From the NCBI GenBank assembly GCA_002243285.1, contig CP022585.1, positions 2,096,641 through 2,160,640 of the forward strand: 64,000 bases of DNA. The letters run 5' to 3'. The notes beneath the pieces were generated by a model. The model was not told the DNA's origin, did not search any database, and saw only the letters and a list, made by a program, of their open reading frames with translations. This document shows, piece after piece, positions 63,372 to 64,000 of this stretch. Positions within the stretch are counted from its first letter, which is position 1. Each line of letters opens with the position of its first letter. The position numbers and the translations under genes were made by a program. The stretch comes from Candidatus Fluviicola riflensis. GTDB lineage: Bacteria > Bacteroidota > Bacteroidia > Flavobacteriales_D > Crocinitomicaceae.

Positions 63372-63399
63372 AAAAAAAGGAAGCCTTTCGACTTCCTTT
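63372..63399 (-). terminator. Terminator of the tRNA-Met gene
   Basis: AAAGGAAG (63376-63383) pairs with CTTCCTTT (63392-63399); the minus strand continues into a T-run. Confidence 0.85.
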
Positions 63400-63400
63400 G

Positions 63401-63474
63401 TAGCGAGAGAGAGATTTGAACTCTCGGCCTCAGGGTTATGAATCCTGCGCTCTAACCAACTGAGCTACCTCGCC
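63401..63474 (-). tRNA. tRNA-Met (CAT anticodon)
   Basis: On the minus strand the acceptor stem GGCGAGG...TCTCGCT pairs with wobbles at both ends, D arm GCTC-AGTTGGTTA-GAGC, anticodon arm CAGGA-TTCATAA-CCCTG (anticodon CAT), and T arm GAGAG-TTCAAAT-CTCTC. CCA is not encoded. It is probably the elongator Met tRNA, since the initiator features (GGG anticodon stem pairs) are absent. A bacterial Ile2 tRNA with a CAT anticodon is the alternative. Confidence 0.93.
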
Positions 63475-63507
63475 ATTTTAAAATTTTATTTCAATCAACT
63501 TATCGAG

Positions 63508-63533
63508 TTTGAACTCTCGTCCTGCGCTCTAAC
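63508..63533 (-). pseudogene. tRNA-Met remnant with internal deletion
   Basis: Two blocks identical to the intact tRNA lie fused: TTTGAACTCTCG (63508-63519) and TCCTGCGCTCTAAC (63520-63533). In the intact tRNA these are separated by 16 bases covering part of the variable loop and anticodon stem. It lies 34 bases beyond the functional gene, so it looks like a decayed tandem duplicate. Confidence 0.7.
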
Positions 63534-63658
63534 TCTGCCGAGGCAGAAACGACTCGTCTTCTGTTTCTGTTTTCGCCTTTTTCTTTCCAAACCCTGTAAA
63601 CAAACGTTTTTTCTGTAAGACGGGTGCAAATATAGTACTCTTTTTTATTCCTGCAAAC

Positions 63659-64000
63659 CTACGAACGGTCTTCTTCGAACAAAATCTTTGTGTTGTGTTT
63701 CAGCGTTCTGAAAATCAAGCTAATCAATAAAGCACCTGCTGTCCAATAAACATAATTGAGCGAAGTCGGCACTTTTTCGGTTAAAAACCATTCACGCAGA
63801 TAAGCCACAAAGATGAAACCCAGCATTGTAGCGGTAATTCCTGCATATTCACGACGCATGATCGTTTTCATTGAAAAAGGAATCTCTCCTTTTTTGTAGT
63901 TTTTCATACTTGGCCAAAATGCCGGAATTCCCATGGACCAGTTTACATACGATTCACCAAACTTGCGCTCTAAGAAGCGTTCTTCTGCAAACATGATACG
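63659..64000 (-). CDS. Isoprenylcysteine methyltransferase-like membrane protein (partial, N-terminus outside)
   Basis: The open frame continues past the right edge, so the ATG at 63994 is only an internal Met. Visible: EERFLERKFGESYVNWSMGI and PAFWPS, which resemble the ICMT/PEMT-like signature E-E-x-x-L-x-x-x-F-G-x-x-Y, then two hydrophobic spans (AGITATMLGFIFVAYL and YVYWTAGALLISLIF). The protein probably transfers a methyl group from SAM within the membrane, but the substrate is unknown. Confidence 0.65.
   Translation of the reverse strand, partial: RIMFAEERFLERKFGESYVNWSMGIPAFWPSMKNYKKGEIPFSMKTIMRREYAGITATMLGFIFVAYLREWFLTEKVPTSLNYVYWTAGALLISLIFRTLKHNTKILFEEDRS

Overview
The window reads as chromosome of a member of the Bacteroidota, most likely a Flavobacteriales relative (the Crocinitomicaceae/Fluviicola group is an inference from gene content, not proven here). 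Three lines of evidence point there: secreted proteins ending in a type IX secretion (T9SS) sorting domain, promoters of the Bacteroidota form TTG-N19-TAnnTTTG with little Shine-Dalgarno signal, and lineage-typical families such as DUF5606, DUF6702, DUF5777, Bacteroidota-type LptD and CvfB. Coding density is high, mostly one gene after another with compact hairpin terminators. There is no rRNA, CRISPR array, insertion sequence or prophage.

Layout. 1-6.8 kb: a lipoprotein cut by the window edge, a secreted protein, a large T9SS-sorted protein behind a fibre-like protein, and a TPR/LuxR sensor-regulator. 7-7.9 kb: an AT-rich pair (HAD-like and ParB-like). 8.2-14.7 kb: a persulfide dioxygenase/rhodanese fusion, a membrane protein, CvfB, a LytS/LytTR two-component pair and a possible toxin-23-fold protein. 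14.8-18.9 kb: pyrG-yidC and a small orphan. 18.9-22 kb: two tandem paralogues with low-complexity tails and an NTF2-like protein. 22-26.4 kb: two divergent subtilases. 26.4-35.6 kb: DUF5606 protein, M3 peptidase, VWA protein, transaldolase, DUF6702 and M1 peptidase. 35.6-43 kb: metallophosphoesterase, UspA, then a minus-strand run amidase-MlaD-Fe/S protein-HAD-CCG protein-small protein. 43.4-49.2 kb: a giant T9SS subtilase and LptD. 49.3-50.7 kb: an isolated AT-rich TIR-domain gene. 50.8-53.1 kb: membrane protein, YceI, C-X4-CH cytochrome-like lipoprotein and DUF5777 barrel. 53.4-61.8 kb: YqgE, RarA, lipid A-type acyltransferase, Asp-box protein, thioredoxin, MenE-like ligase, J-protein, SmpB, membrane protein and RecR. 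62-64 kb: MscL, RRM protein, tRNA-Met beside a tRNA remnant, and a cut methyltransferase-like gene.

How the genes fit together. The bulk is housekeeping: nucleotide and membrane biogenesis (pyrG, yidC, lptD, MlaD, amidase, acyltransferase), DNA maintenance (rarA, recR), trans-translation (smpB) and protein secretion or turnover (several peptidases and T9SS cargo). The accessory signal is concentrated in the TIR gene, the HAD/ParB-like pair and the toxin-23-like protein.

The most notable non-genic observations are four genes whose start codon lies exactly four bases after a TAnnTTTG box (probable leaderless mRNAs), and a set of intergenic hairpins that share palindromic tips but have unrelated stems. 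No complete undescribed system is evident. The lone TIR protein with an unrecognised helical C-terminal half is the best candidate for something new.
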